64,000 nt of DNA from Sipunculus nudus (Eukaryota; Annelida; Sipuncula; Golfingiida; Sipunculidae), in NCBI GenBank assembly GCA_026874595.1, contig CM049311.1:47619676-47683675 (forward strand), written 5' to 3'. Shown in pieces: positions 38,840 to 49,905 of this stretch. Position 1 is the stretch's first letter; each line of letters opens with the position of its first letter. The position numbers and the translations under genes are program-made. The notes under the pieces are model-generated. The model did no database searches. It was not told where the DNA came from and saw only the letters and a list, made by a program, of their open reading frames with translations.

Positions 38840-41800
38840 TTAATGGAAACCGTAGCTTTCTATTATCTTTTGGTATGGGGCGATCTTGTCAGCCACATCT
38901 TTCTTGGCCTGTTCACGCAGGTTCTGAAATAGAAAAATATAGAAGTGAATCGTCTGACAGTTGTGCTTAATGCTGTTCATAGAATCACATGATTTTTAAA
39001 AAAAAATAACTTCAAAAGTAATTCATGAATTCTTATGAGTCTGCAATAACGTTCCTTTTGAAAATAATCAACTTAGGGGTCAATCATGGTGACAATTTCA
39101 CAGTAGGCAAGACTTATAAATTTAATTTCATAAGCAATAAAAGATCAAATAATTAACAATGAACTTAAACGATTAACATGTTTTTTTTAAATGAAAAATC
39201 AATATGGGGAAAAGTTCTGCACATCTTAAAACATCTTTGCTGAAAATGTTTAACTTTGACCTTGTAGCTACTGGAAACCTGATTAAAAATGCTGCATTTT
39301 TAAAGCAACTGTAATCACACAGCCCTGTTTGTGAACCCAGTTGACAGAAACTTGCTTTTCCTTCACATTATCACGATAAGAGTATCACCATTACTTACTG
39401 TCACAGACATCTTCTTTTCATGGAACCTCTTGGACTTGACCTTGCGTCTGTTTTCCAGGGTCTTGATCACACCTTGGTATTTCCAGCCTACCTCATGTGA
39501 CAGACGTCCCAGCACACAGAACTGAAATAGTCCAAATATGACACTCAGGCATGCTGAACCATAACATTAAAACCAACATTACATAAAACAATTGTTCATG
39601 AACATCCCTGAACCTACAGGAGTGCATAATTAAATATACAATTTTTCTACAAAAATGTAAAAATGCATCTCTTCAATGAGTAGAATACTTTTGAAATTAG
39701 AATGCTATCTGCAAGGCTCCAAGCAGGATCTCAAGGGATTATATAATTTTTTTTATAAAAGCATGAGGACTAAATATAGCACAGATTATAGCAGGACTCT
39801 TCAGCCAGAAAATAGGAAAAATACATTTTTACTGCGCAACTGTGTTTTACCTGGTTATTAACCACAACTAAGTTTTCCAAGCAGCATCTTAAAGTCTGTT
39901 TAAATGTCTTAGTTAACTGTACCTATGAGACTTATATGTACAGTTCTACAAAAGAGCTGAAACATGTTTCTTAGGCATCTCAGAAAAAAGTGTTATATCA
40001 CAGACACTCAACCAACGTAGGTAATTAGTAAACATCATGGATGCCAAAACGTTAAATCGTAATCACAACTATCTTCAGAATTAATTTTTGTTTCGAACAT
40101 CTACACTAGGTCTCACCTTCCTCCTTGGCTTGATCCTGAGGACCTTCAGGGCAGCTGGCACCACCACACGCTTCTGTTTGTCGTAGGGAGCAGGGATTCC
40201 CTCAAACACCTTCATTCTGTCAAGAGCCTCTTTTCCACGGTGAAGCTTATGGGGAAGCATACCTTACAGAACAAAATGATAAAGTAAATTTATTCTGAAT
40301 ATTACCCAATTTACTGTCATTCAATACATTTAGAGCAAAACAATGCAGCTGGCATTCAGACAAAGATTTCATATCACTGGTTCTCAACCAACGTAGGTAA
40401 TTTGTAAACATCATGGTTGCCAACTGGTTCTCAGACTCCTCTTTATACATTAAAATGCCATATATAAATATATATATGGCCTTATCATTCAACAGTGCAT
40501 GTGCCCTCAACATAATACTTCCAGTACAAACATCTGAAGTTTGATAAAGTTATGTTTGAATAAGACAAGTCATTGAATTTGAAAGCACAGATTTTGAAAC
40601 ATTTTCATTTATTTTACCCTTTAAATTACACACTAACTACAAAGTGACAGTATTCGATTCAATATATTTGTACTTTATTTAAAAAAAAAGCTGTTAAAGT
40701 AGGGGACTGAGTCAGTTTACCTCTGACGGTCCTCCAGAAGATCTTGCTGGGGGCACGGAAATGGTAAGGTCCTCGAGCAGGATTTGTGTTCATCCTCTTG
40801 CGCAGGAACTCCATGTACTTCACTGTAACATAAGAGAAGATTTTCTATTGATTCAGTACTTCAGAGGTGAAATGAAGTTCATAGTATTTGCACGTTTTTT
40901 TTTTTTAATTGGAGCCATGTCAGTTCAGAATTCTATTTCAAACTTGAATTCAGACAAGAATCATCTAAAATTATCAGAAACTATGAACTTTTCTAACAGC
41001 ATTGCTTTCACAACCATTTCCATACCTTTTTTCGAGATATCAAAATACTAAAAACCTTTTACTTAATAAGACCGGAACTATACGAAACGCAAATTCCTAG
41101 AATAATCTGAATATTAACTGGCAGTATGTAAATTGGAAGTTTCTAAAAAAAATATATATATTACTTAATACCTTATAGCCTGAGTGGTCAATGTATATAC
41201 ATTTTACCATTAACCTTCTCAAATGAATCTGTCAAAGTTATTTTTTTAATTTTATTGCCCTTTGCCAATGGTAACAGACTTGCTGTAGCAAACAAATCTC
41301 AATCAGTCATGATATGCAAGATGTGGTAAACACAAATTTGTAAAAGAACAACATTAGGCCAAGCAAAAATAATTGTACAGATTTTCCACTCCCACAGACC
41401 ATGGATCATTTTTTTAGCAAATGAAGACCAGGCCCTTTGCAATGTCGCTAATTCCTAAGATTCCATTGAAAACTGACATGTATTTGTGTTGACCATACAC
41501 ATAATTTAAAAAATTTTCTTGGCATGCTGGCAAAATTTCATATAGTGTCTTGACTGGTAATAAAAATCTGCCCACTAGTACCATATTTTTTTTATCACAG
41601 AGTCTGTAGAATATTTTAGAGTGTAGCATTATTTTTATAATTTCTCCAACACCTTGGTATGATTTTTTTATGACAGAAATCCAGAAGGTATCTCAGACAA
41701 AGAATTAATATCATTATCGCTCATCCAACGTAGGTAAGTATGTTAGTCATCACAGACACCTCTGTCCCTATTTTTTATTATTGAAGCCAATAAATAGAAC

Positions 41801-42339
41801 ATAATACTTCAAATGTACTCACACTTGTTCCTGTAGAAGTTACCAGAGATGTTGATTTCTTCACATCTCACAACCACCACCCTTTGGCCTGGAAATAAAT
41901 ATTTTAAAGAAATGATTAGTTTAAAATTGTTTCAATATGGCAAATGAAAATTAGATTATTTACAAAACTTATTTTATCAAATAATATACAGACCCTTGTG
42001 AGACTTAAACAAACATCAAACTTGTGACTTGCAGGAAAAATGAAACAAATTTACATTTATTTTTTACAAAAATGTTTACAAATTAGAAGCCCTCAGATAG
42101 TACATTTTATTTGGATTTATGGGATGTTTTTAAAAAGTTTTAGAAATATATTTGATCTGTGACAAAAACATCAAATTCTTCTTGACTGTGTACCCTGAGC
42201 CTTCTGGTGTAAACATAAATGATTTCTTAGTTTCCCTAGACTTACTGATTAAGAGCACTTTCTTACCTTGCAGGATGGTCTTTGCAACAATGGAGGCCAG
42301 ACGGCCAAGTAGGTGCCCACGGGCATCTATCACAATAGG
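38840..42339 (-). CDS. RPL13A: 60S ribosomal protein L13a (uL13), six coding exons, first short coding exon not found
   Basis: Component of the large ribosomal subunit. Coding exons on the minus strand, each with GT-AG borders and consistent phase: 42267..42339, 41823..41888, 40721..40822, 40117..40262, 39399..39521 and 38840..38923, the last ending in TAA. Joined they give 197 residues; vertebrate RPL13A has about 203, so only some five residues of exon 1 are missing. Family landmarks seen: [16 protein letters not shown] at the start, [19 protein letters not shown], then [20 protein letters not shown] with [25 protein letters not shown] with [11 protein letters not shown], and [13 protein letters not shown]. 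Known vertebrate copies host U32-U35 snoRNAs in introns; three snoRNAs occur here too. The exon at 42339 opens directly after an acceptor with CCT, so the ATG lies further upstream (above 42341). An intact, expressed housekeeping gene is the natural reading. Confidence 0.96.
39974..40045 (-). ncRNA. Box C/D snoRNA, U34-like copy 3, in the RPL13A intron before exon 39399..39521
   Basis: Minus strand: terminal stem GGCATC with GATGCC, six perfect pairs. The C box is ATGATGT and the D box CTGA. The guide ATTACCTACGTTGG is followed by D'-like TTGA, and an internal C'-like TGTGATAT follows. It differs from copy 2 mainly between D' and D, where drift is expected. It starts about 70 bases after the intron's 5' splice site and lies more than 450 bases from the acceptor. 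Confidence 0.87.
40350..40422 (-). ncRNA. Box C/D snoRNA, U34-like copy 2, in the RPL13A intron before exon 40117..40262
   Basis: Minus strand: C box ATGATGT, D box CTGA, terminal stem TGGCA with TGCCA, guide ATTACCTACGTTGG followed by D'-like TTGA, and an internal C'-like AGTGATATGA. The guide is the same as in the two sister copies and complements conserved 28S rRNA. It ends 87 bases before the downstream splice acceptor, the spacing usual for intron-encoded C/D snoRNAs, so this copy is the most conventionally placed of the three. Confidence 0.88.
41686..41761 (-). ncRNA. Box C/D snoRNA, U34-like copy 1, in the RPL13A intron after exon 41823..41888
   Basis: Minus strand: perfect C box GTGATGA near the 5' end, D box CTGA near the 3' end, and a terminal stem of GGTGTC with GATACC including one G-T pair. 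Between them lies a guide stretch, ACTTACCTACGTTGG, followed by a D'-like ATGA and an internal C'-like TGATAT. The guide is complementary to the conserved 28S rRNA sequence AACGTAGGTAA, the site guided by U34/SNORD34, a known RPL13A intron snoRNA in vertebrates. It begins about 60 bases after the intron's 5' splice site. Expected function is 2'-O-methylation of 28S rRNA after release from the spliced intron. Confidence 0.85.
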
Positions 42340-42344
42340 CTACA

Positions 42345-45109
42345 ATGAAGAAAAACAAAGCTGATTCCATCATAAATGTATCAGAATAGTAAAGAGAGTC
42401 AAGATGCAGTTACAAGGCAGGTTTTTTTAATCACAAATATTTTCAACCAGTATCAATGAAGCAGAACCATGTTAATGTCATTAGTTCTTAATATTTGTCT
42501 GAGAAACAAGGTAATGTGTAAAATTTAAAGAATCAATTTGTTTATAAATATTTAAGCTTACATCGATTTAAACATTTTTACACTAGTACCATATAATCAA
42601 GGCAATTCTTAAAACCTGAAAGGGTAACTGATGATCTGTGACATGTGTCAAATTATTGTGTATGGTTTGAAAATCCTTGAAGTTGCCCGTATTATGAACA
42701 ATGACCCTGCATTCAAGAATATTACTGTCAATAAAGGTGCTCTTTAAAGGAATTCTGTGCACTCAAGCCATCTTAATTTACACACTGGAGCAAGTACTGT
42801 GTCATCTAAACAAGGTTATTGCATTCTTAAACATAAACACCTAAACATAATAATCCTGAATTCCCTTATTCTGGATCAAATGGTTTCACCATTTACCACA
42901 TTTAGTCATGTTCTATGAAAGAGGTAATGGGGTCTTTTGGCCTTTCATATGAATAATTTCATTAAAATATACCCACTGGATGGCATTGATAGGTTATATA
43001 ATGGAAATTGAGACCAACAACTTCAAATCTAATGTATATAGTCATTCTTCTCAACTGAAATGTGGTCAAATTTTGGAGCCAGTTTCCATAAAGATTGATG
43101 CCTTCACCACACTGAGCACAGTATACAATTTCAAACTACTGGCACATTTTCATATGATCACAGATTTCACAACTTGAAACCTTTACAAAATATGTACCAT
43201 GGCCGGCTTGGGGGTTACCGGTTGGTACAGCAAACCCCCTAGCCCTAGTTCACGTGCTCTCTTACTACGCTACGCTGTGAGAGAGCCCTAGAACATGATT
43301 TGAGGAAATTGAAGACATTCCACATGACAATCAAATTCCTATATTTCGTCTAAATATGTGTTATGCGTTATAAAATAAAGTTATTCTTATCAAATGCGCA
43401 TACAACATACCGCTTGGACAGTGTTCGTCCACGTTAAATGTTGATTAGAAGAATATACATTGTCCTAATAAACAGTGACACGGGGGAAACGATGTCTGCT
43501 CTGGGTTTTCCCCCAGCCATGGCTGGCTGGCAGCCGCCTGTGTAACCAGTGGTAACGGTCAGTGTTGGCTCAGCAAGCAAAAGTCTCGCAGTTCATTGTT
43601 TCAGATTCTGAGACAGTTTAAAGCGCCAGGGTTACAAAGTTTTAAAAGTGAGTCTGGTTTATATACAAAAACATAATATTTAGCTGAATTTCTTGGTCAT
43701 TCCAATAAAGTACTAGATCTTCCTTAGATTACTTTCAGGTTCCTTGTCATAGACGCAATATTTGATTTTACATGATTTTTTTCTAGACAATGGCTTTAAG
43801 TTCTCCAGTTTACTCTGAAGCTTTTTATGTGGTGGTATATATCCGCATTTAATGCAGTTACAAACCCCCAACACTTCCTTAATTTAAACTTTTGCAAACT
43901 GCAAGGTCTTTCCTGTGAAAACCCCCGTTTCAAATAATAATTACAATAAAATGGAAGGTGATATGTAAATTCGCAAGTTAATTTAATATTGGGTCTTTTA
44001 TGTTTAGGACTGCAAAAAATATCTGGCAAGTTTAAAATTAAAAATGGTCTCGTCAAATATGACCACCCCACTGTCAAACCGTCACCGACGTTCCTCGTGC
44101 AAGGCTTACAAACAAGACCAACATTCCAATCTTTTCCCTTTCCCTCTCAAGCGTCAAGAGGCTCTTCCCTACTTATCTTTATTATACTAGAGATTCAGAT
44201 ACTATTCTTAATAACAATAACATGTTGGCACACATCCTGAGATCACTGACTGGCAATTTGGTATATCCAAGACAAAATAAGTGTTTGGCAGGTTGTCACT
44301 GTCTGTGGGGTACTTTCCAACGAAAATGGTATTTAACTGGATTAAGGGGCCACTCTGGGGACTTATGTTACATACTGTACTTAATATAATATATCTTATA
44401 TACTCTGATCACATTATGTTGGCAATACAACTCCCGAAAGTCAAATTATTATTAAATCATGCCGGTACTTCTCGGTTGTACCTTCGTTTGGAAACCCATG
44501 TTGGAAGAAAAGACCGGATGAGGGTTTACTATATCCGTTCCACGGTGGCCCCATAAATAGATTGACTGTATTCTCATATTTTGTCCTAATATTCGGGTCT
44601 TATGAATTGTGCCCATACAGTAATCCAGTATTTTTTATGCATGAGTATAACTCTTATTAATCCGTAACCAATACGTGCTTGTTCCTTATAACTGTTTTGA
44701 TTAGTATCTAATGATAAATACGAGGCTCTTTCATGTAAGTGGGTGTACATATAGACTGGTTTTCCTGTCAAAACAGTCCACTAAGCCCCCTAGTTTATTA
44801 TACAGACACACGGTGGCGCTCCGCTACTGTGGCACCATCGTGTCCAAGCCAAGAAACCAGTGCCGATCATTTGTAATACATGTATATACTTACCTATAGG
44901 GTACTTATATTGATCAAACATATATACACCCACCCTCACCTTTAATTTCAACCTGCTTTATCAGAGTCTGTTGTTTAAACAAACAAAGTTCTTTGGTTTT
45001 ATTAACATTTAAGAAAACAATTATGATGGTCACACCTTTAATTCCGTTAAGATTTCATGCTTGCAGTTCAATTCTTTTCCATCCTCGAATAAACAATACA
45101 TATGTATAC

Positions 45110-45110
<1 letters not shown>
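42345..45110. other. Upstream flank of RPL13A, exon 1 not located
   Basis: Should hold the first RPL13A exon and promoter on the minus strand, but no ATG-plus-donor pair is convincing. A stem-forming segment at about 43231..43303 (GTTCACGTGCTCTCTTA with TGAGAGAGCCCTAGAAC) and a palindromic CCAGCCATGGCTGG near 43513 are present. Nothing else is supported. Confidence 0.4.

Positions 45111-45150
<40 letters not shown>
45111..45150. repeat. (TA)n microsatellite; another at 45274..45311
   Basis: Two TA tracts flanking the perfect inverted repeat at 45225..45272. Confidence 0.9.
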
Positions 45151-45155
<5 letters not shown>

Positions 45156-45224
45156 TAAAGTAATACACATATAGAAATTCAATACATCACAGTGAAAGTG
45201 TTCAACCATGCAGAGGAGCATTAA

Positions 45225-45272
45225 TAATGTATCATATACAGTGAAGTAGAACTAACTGTATATGATACATTA
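45225..45272. repeat. Perfect 18-bp inverted repeat with 12-base loop
   Basis: Arms TAATGTATCATATACAGT (45225..45242) and ACTGTATATGATACATTA (45255..45272) match without mismatch. It can form a stable hairpin in DNA or RNA. No known family recognised. Confidence 0.9.
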
Positions 45273-45273
45273 G

Positions 45274-45318
<45 letters not shown>

Positions 45319-45455
45319 CAAACCTGTTGTGGACTTGAGAATATTTCATAAAAGATAGATCTATATATATTACAATAATATAATACATTATATGATATAT
45401 AATAAAGATCTATATAGATCTTTATGAAATATTCTCAGTTCCACAACAGTTTTAA
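45319..45455. repeat. Long inverted repeat, MITE-like
   Basis: The left arm CCTGTTGTGGACTTGAGAATAT..TTCATAAAAGAT (read in two pieces) and the reverse complement of the right arm (ACTGTTGTGGAACTGAGAATA, TTTCATAAAGATCT) agree over about 40 bases with few mismatches. The spacer is AT-rich and the left side abuts (TA)n. Confidence 0.85.
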
Positions 45456-45595
45456 TTAGGGCTGGGTATCGGTCCGCCTCATCCGGTACAATACGTATTG
45501 CGATACAGTTAATTCGATACCGATACGTATTGACGATACGCTTCATTTCTCTTTGTATATCGATATATCATTTCTTAATAAAAGCTCTGTTTCAT

Positions 45596-45598
<3 letters not shown>

Positions 45599-45641
<43 letters not shown>
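45599..45641. repeat. (TA)n microsatellite
   Basis: About 42 bases of TA, following a CGATA-rich segment (45454..45580) that begins TAGGGCTGGGTATCGG, reminiscent of a hAT-type transposon end. Confidence 0.8.
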
Positions 45642-45651
<10 letters not shown>

Positions 45652-45909
45652 TATACCACATATTCCGTATGCTATGCACCCAAGTTTAGCAGCTTAAGCT
45701 TGATATCAAATAAATAAACAGACCAGTTGATTTTTTAATGATCAAAATCTATCTAATTAAAACTACCAAAATCTCGATCTTCTTTGAGACCTTTGAATCC
45801 CCCCTTGCACAAACAGTTTCATTGCATTTGATGGGAAAGGTCATAGGCTGAATTGTTTGTGTCATGTAATTACACAGTTCTGTATATTTCTGTGAATATG
45901 AATCCATTA

Positions 45910-45917
<8 letters not shown>

Positions 45918-45953
<36 letters not shown>
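45918..45953. repeat. (TG)n(AG)n compound microsatellite
   Basis: GT units then GA units to about 45953. Confidence 0.9.
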
Positions 45954-45957
<4 letters not shown>

Positions 45958-46372
45958 ATTCGACATAAAAGTAAAGCATCCATACAAAATATATTCAGTA
46001 TGTAAATATTTTTGTTTTTATTATGTCTGGAGACTGTTGTTAAGGATTTTAATCCGCTGACACAACAGCCCCCTGTGCATGAAACATGGAGAGAGAGAAA
46101 TTGTACATAATTATTTAATGAGGAAATTTGTAAAATAAAAAAAAGTGGAAGATTTACAACTTGAAATACTTAAATTATAGTTTGTTAATGAATAAAAAAT
46201 TTTTATGGCTTAGACTAATTTTTGTCACAGATGTAGCAGTTTATCTGAAGGCATTTGTTTTTATAATAATTTATAAAATGCTGTTTGATGTAGCAAATCA
46301 AACCTTGAAGACTCTGAATGAAGATTTTGTCAACAATGATTTAGTCCGTTTCATTTATGACTTTTGCTGTTA

Positions 46373-46506
46373 TGTTTCTCAGACAGCTGTCTGCTATCTT
46401 AGGTCTGGTTTCATTTGTAACAAGGGTATCTTTATGTCATGTTTCTCAGACAGCTGTCTGCTATCTTAGGTCCGGTTTCATTTGTAACAAGGGTATCTTT
46501 ATGTCA
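46373..46506. repeat. 67-bp tandem duplication
   Basis: Two copies of a 67-base unit starting TGTTTCTCAGACAGCTGTCT, differing at a single base in the part checked (GGTCTGG against GGTCCGG). Recent local duplication. Confidence 0.95.
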
Positions 46507-46841
46507 TGTTCGTGTGTCATGGATTTTGATTAGGAATTAAATGTTTGTAAATATTTTGGTAGTGCTTTATGGCAGTAATTATAGTGAAATTTTAATATAT
46601 TTAGTCTGAAGATGTCATTAATTTTATGGATTTTTAATGATTTAAAAATTGATTCAGTGCGGGCATTGTATTTGAATTTGTGATAATTCTTTTGGCTTCT
46701 TTTTGGCGTTAGTCAATCAGAATCAGAATATGCCCCAAGGCTTTAACCATTTATTTTACGCCTGATGTGAAACGTGGGAGTTTTAAGTAACCTATGACTG
46801 GCTGCGTAAATATAAAAAAAAAATAGAGATAAAATGATATA

Positions 46842-48214
46842 CAGTGAAACCCTTCTGGGGCGGACATTCACGGGACTGGACAAGTTGTCCGTTGGAGCGA
46901 GGTGTCCGCCCGAGAGGGGGTCGGGCCCAGGAGGTCCAGATGCGGCAACATGTCGGAGACCTAAGTATGGGACTTTATCAACCATAAAAAACCGGTATTT
47001 TTTCCTTTAATATTTAATCTTAAATATATGTTATATATGCTATATGTTGTTGTGTTTATTTTTCTAATTTTTTGAATGAGGCGTTTTAAATTAACTGGAA
47101 CATTATCGTCATTACCTATTATTAAAATAATATTCTTACATTTATTGACATCAACAGGACTTACTCGTCTCGACATATACATTTCTGCACTGGGTCTGTA
47201 AAATTTCTCAATTACACACTCTTTCAGTGATAATAAAAGAATCGTTTACGACATAAATTAACTTCTGACATCTCGTTCAAGTTTTGTGAAAATCTTTTGG
47301 GAGCGTAAGCAAATATGATAAATTAATGCATGATATCATATACGCCTTATAATTGGTAGTTGGGACTGATTTATGTGATGCAAATGTTACAGGATCGGGG
47401 ATTGGTTGATATCGCTGAGCCCTCACCCCAGGCGATAGGTCATGACTCGTGACTGTGATCGTCCGGGTGTGTAACAGATACGTCATTATCCTCGCATCTG
47501 GGCCTATGATATGGAATAATGTGGCCCAAATTCAGAATAAATATGTTGCTTCACTGAAAGCTCGGCAAAATAGAAACTTCGTTAGTTCCGTCATTTTTGG
47601 GGGGACTGCTATTGATAAAATGATACATAAATGAATGTTCCAGCTAAAAAATAAGGTAACTTGAGTAAAACTAGCTCCGGTCTAATAGTCATGGCAGTAT
47701 GCCTAAATCATGATAACCTTCAAGTGATATAAGGCGTACCAGATGCAGACCATATTTGCAATTTCAAAGTACTTCTGCCGACTTTGATCGGGGCGGCCGC
47801 TTGGGTGATTTTTGCCATCGGGTGGACAAAAAAAGTGTCCGTTGTTATGAATAGCGGGGGTATCCGCCCTAAAGGCCTGGCCACAACGAACGCTGCGCTG
47901 CGCTGTGCCGCGCTGCGCTGCAGAAAATGATGAGAACATGCAAATACACTGGGGTGTCTTCACCAAACGACGTGCTGTGCAGCCCTGCAAAACAAAGCTG
48001 AAAAAAGTTCAACTTTCTCCGCTTTACAGCGCCGCAAAAATGCTCAGCCGTTTATTTGCAGCGCAGCGCGGCGCTTTGCAGCGCAGCGTTCGGTGTGGCC
48101 GGGCCTTAATGGGGTTCTTAAAGTAGTAAAAACGCTCCGTCGGCCGAAAAAAATGTCCGTTAGGCGGGGTTTATGCCCCAGAGGGGTGTCCGCCTGCAGC
48201 CCGGGGTTTCATTG
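46842..48214. mobile_element. Pogo-like non-autonomous element with TA target duplication
   Basis: Ends CAGTGAAACCC at the left and, inverted, CAATGAAACCCC at the right, each flanked by TA. Inward both arms are rich in GTCCGTT and GTGTCCGCC motifs (left about 46852..46915, right about 48150..48195). No transposase frame seen. It has been enlarged by insertions, including the Harbinger-like MITE at 47873. Confidence 0.65.
47873..48106. mobile_element. Harbinger-like MITE nested in the pogo-like element
   Basis: Terminal inverted repeats of about 30 bases: AGGCCTGGCCACAACGAACG then CTGCGCTGCG at the left, and AGGCCCGGCCACACCGAACG then CTGCGCTGC read inward from the right. TAA flanks both ends, the 3-bp target duplication usual for PIF/Harbinger. 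Length 234 bases, no coding capacity. Confidence 0.8.
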
Positions 48215-48636
48215 TATCATAATGCAAATAAATGTCACACACACACACACACATATATAGGATATAGACGTGGATGTACCTTGTTCCTAGAAGCAATATG
48301 TGGTGTGAATATCGATTTCATTAAAAGAGAGGAAAGTCAGTATCATTTTCCTATTATCCCTAACATGCACCTGCTTGTCATGGAAGTACTGACGTGCATG
48401 CGTATAAACATTTCTTGTCAAGTCTTAAAAGCCAAAGCAGCAAATATACAGTGCGTCTTGCTTTATCAATCATCATGGTTATATTTAAACTTAGAGTCAT
48501 GTCCCTATTCGTTAGCAATTAATGTTTTACATCGATACGACCAATACAGCATGCAAAGCATTTCGGTTATCGTATCGATGTCGTGTATCGATTCGTATCG
48601 ATATATCGATCTATTGATACAGAACTAGTTTAACAG

Positions 48637-48637
48637 T

Positions 48638-48676
<39 letters not shown>
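48637..48676. repeat. (TA)n microsatellite after a CGATA-rich segment
   Basis: TA tract preceded at 48529..48620 by repeated ATCGATA and CGTATCG motifs, similar in composition to 45454..45580. Confidence 0.8.
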
Positions 48677-48678
<2 letters not shown>

Positions 48679-49734
48679 AAAATGAAATGGTTGTGAGATT
48701 CGCCTTTCGCCTTACTTGTCCCAAATTGTCCTAAGCGAATGAATAAACGATCGTAGTTTACTGGAATTTCAGTCGAGACCGCTGGCTCGAATGAACCTTA
48801 CATTATGAGCCAATATGAAGGTTTTTTTCTTATACATGTATCTGTTGGTGATTTTGCCAGCTTGGAAAGACTTACTGCATGCATGATTACAGATATGAGA
48901 TTAGACATTTAAGTTAACGCGCAGAGTTGTCTCCGCTGTTACCATGGATATTCGCAAGTTCGTTTCCAGGCTCCATCTGTAGAGAGTATCATACTGTACG
49001 AAATCGCAACCTTTATATGATGGGCACAGCATGTATATCCTCGTTTTCATGGTACTTTAACCACAGAGATTTCACTTAACTTTCTTTATTTAACTAATGA
49101 TAAATGGTGATGCTGATTTGTTTCTTTTCGGTGACTCGTAAGGTCTTCAGAGCACGTTAAAGCCAGATGGAGTTACGAAGGATGCAGAGGCTAAACTCGA
49201 TGAATGCTCATAACAGTTGTATCCGAAACAAGATTGTGCAGTGGAAAATATAGGCAAATACAGGAGATCATGGTCTAGATGCTGTAAAATATAGGAAATT
49301 TCAGGTGACTTTTTCATGCTAAAAGATAGGAAATATGGGACTCAGTAGGAGTCGAGTCCTGTCATCGCATTCCTGCTAAGCTTGTGCCATTAACATTTCC
49401 CGCGCGGGTGCTTGTGATAAGTGACTTAGTCAGTGTGGTTAACATTAACCTATAGTTGATTTGCCAAAATGGCTGACGGACCATACATTCTTATTCGCAC
49501 GTGGGATTGTTCCACACATATGTAAAACAAGGCCTACAGGCCTAATGCAAACCTGTGCAAAGTTTGGGAGTGTGAATGGAGGTTTATTTTTCAAATTTAA
49601 TATTGATCCTTTTAAGTCCTGCATATCTACCTCAGTCATTATGATTTCAGCAAAATGGACATTTCGGACCTGCAAGTTTCAGACTAGGACATTTTAAAAT
49701 GGGTAGTTGGCAAGCGACTATGTGTATCCGCTGA

Positions 49735-49905
49735 AATCAGAGTGGGACGGGTGAAGTGAGGCATGGATTAAGTGGCAAGGGGAATAGAGTGAGGCGTGTT
49801 GTATATTAGCATGGATGTCTTCAGCTTAAACGTGAATGTAGGTGGTGCCACCTGTCATAAAATCGAAACAAGGGACCTATGGGTCACGACGCTCAGCTGT
49901 TATAT
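49735..49905 (+). repeat. Family C fragment joined to a repeat 5' terminus
   Basis: TGAGGCATGGATTAAGTGGC, AGCATGGATGTCT and GTAGGTGGTGCCACCTGTCA match the leader at 34400..34500. It is followed by AAGGGACCTATGGGTCACGA and CGCTCAGCTG, the putative 5' end of another pearl-like element. Confidence 0.75.

Noticed and set aside
42130-42300. Possible C/D snoRNA in the RPL13A intron between exons 42267 and 41888
   Set aside because: TGATGTT and CTGA boxes and a weak AGAAG/CTTCT stem can be found, but the stem is separated from the boxes and no rRNA guide is evident.
43231-43303. tRNA-like stem structure
   Set aside because: Inverted CTCTCTTA/TGAGAGAG segments pair, but no B box or acceptor stem is present; probably a repeat fragment.
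43672-43751. RPL13A exon 1 candidate (ATG near 43751, MTRNLK then GTAATC)
   Set aside because: Phase and length fit, but the start context is poor, the donor is weak and no 5' TOP promoter is visible.
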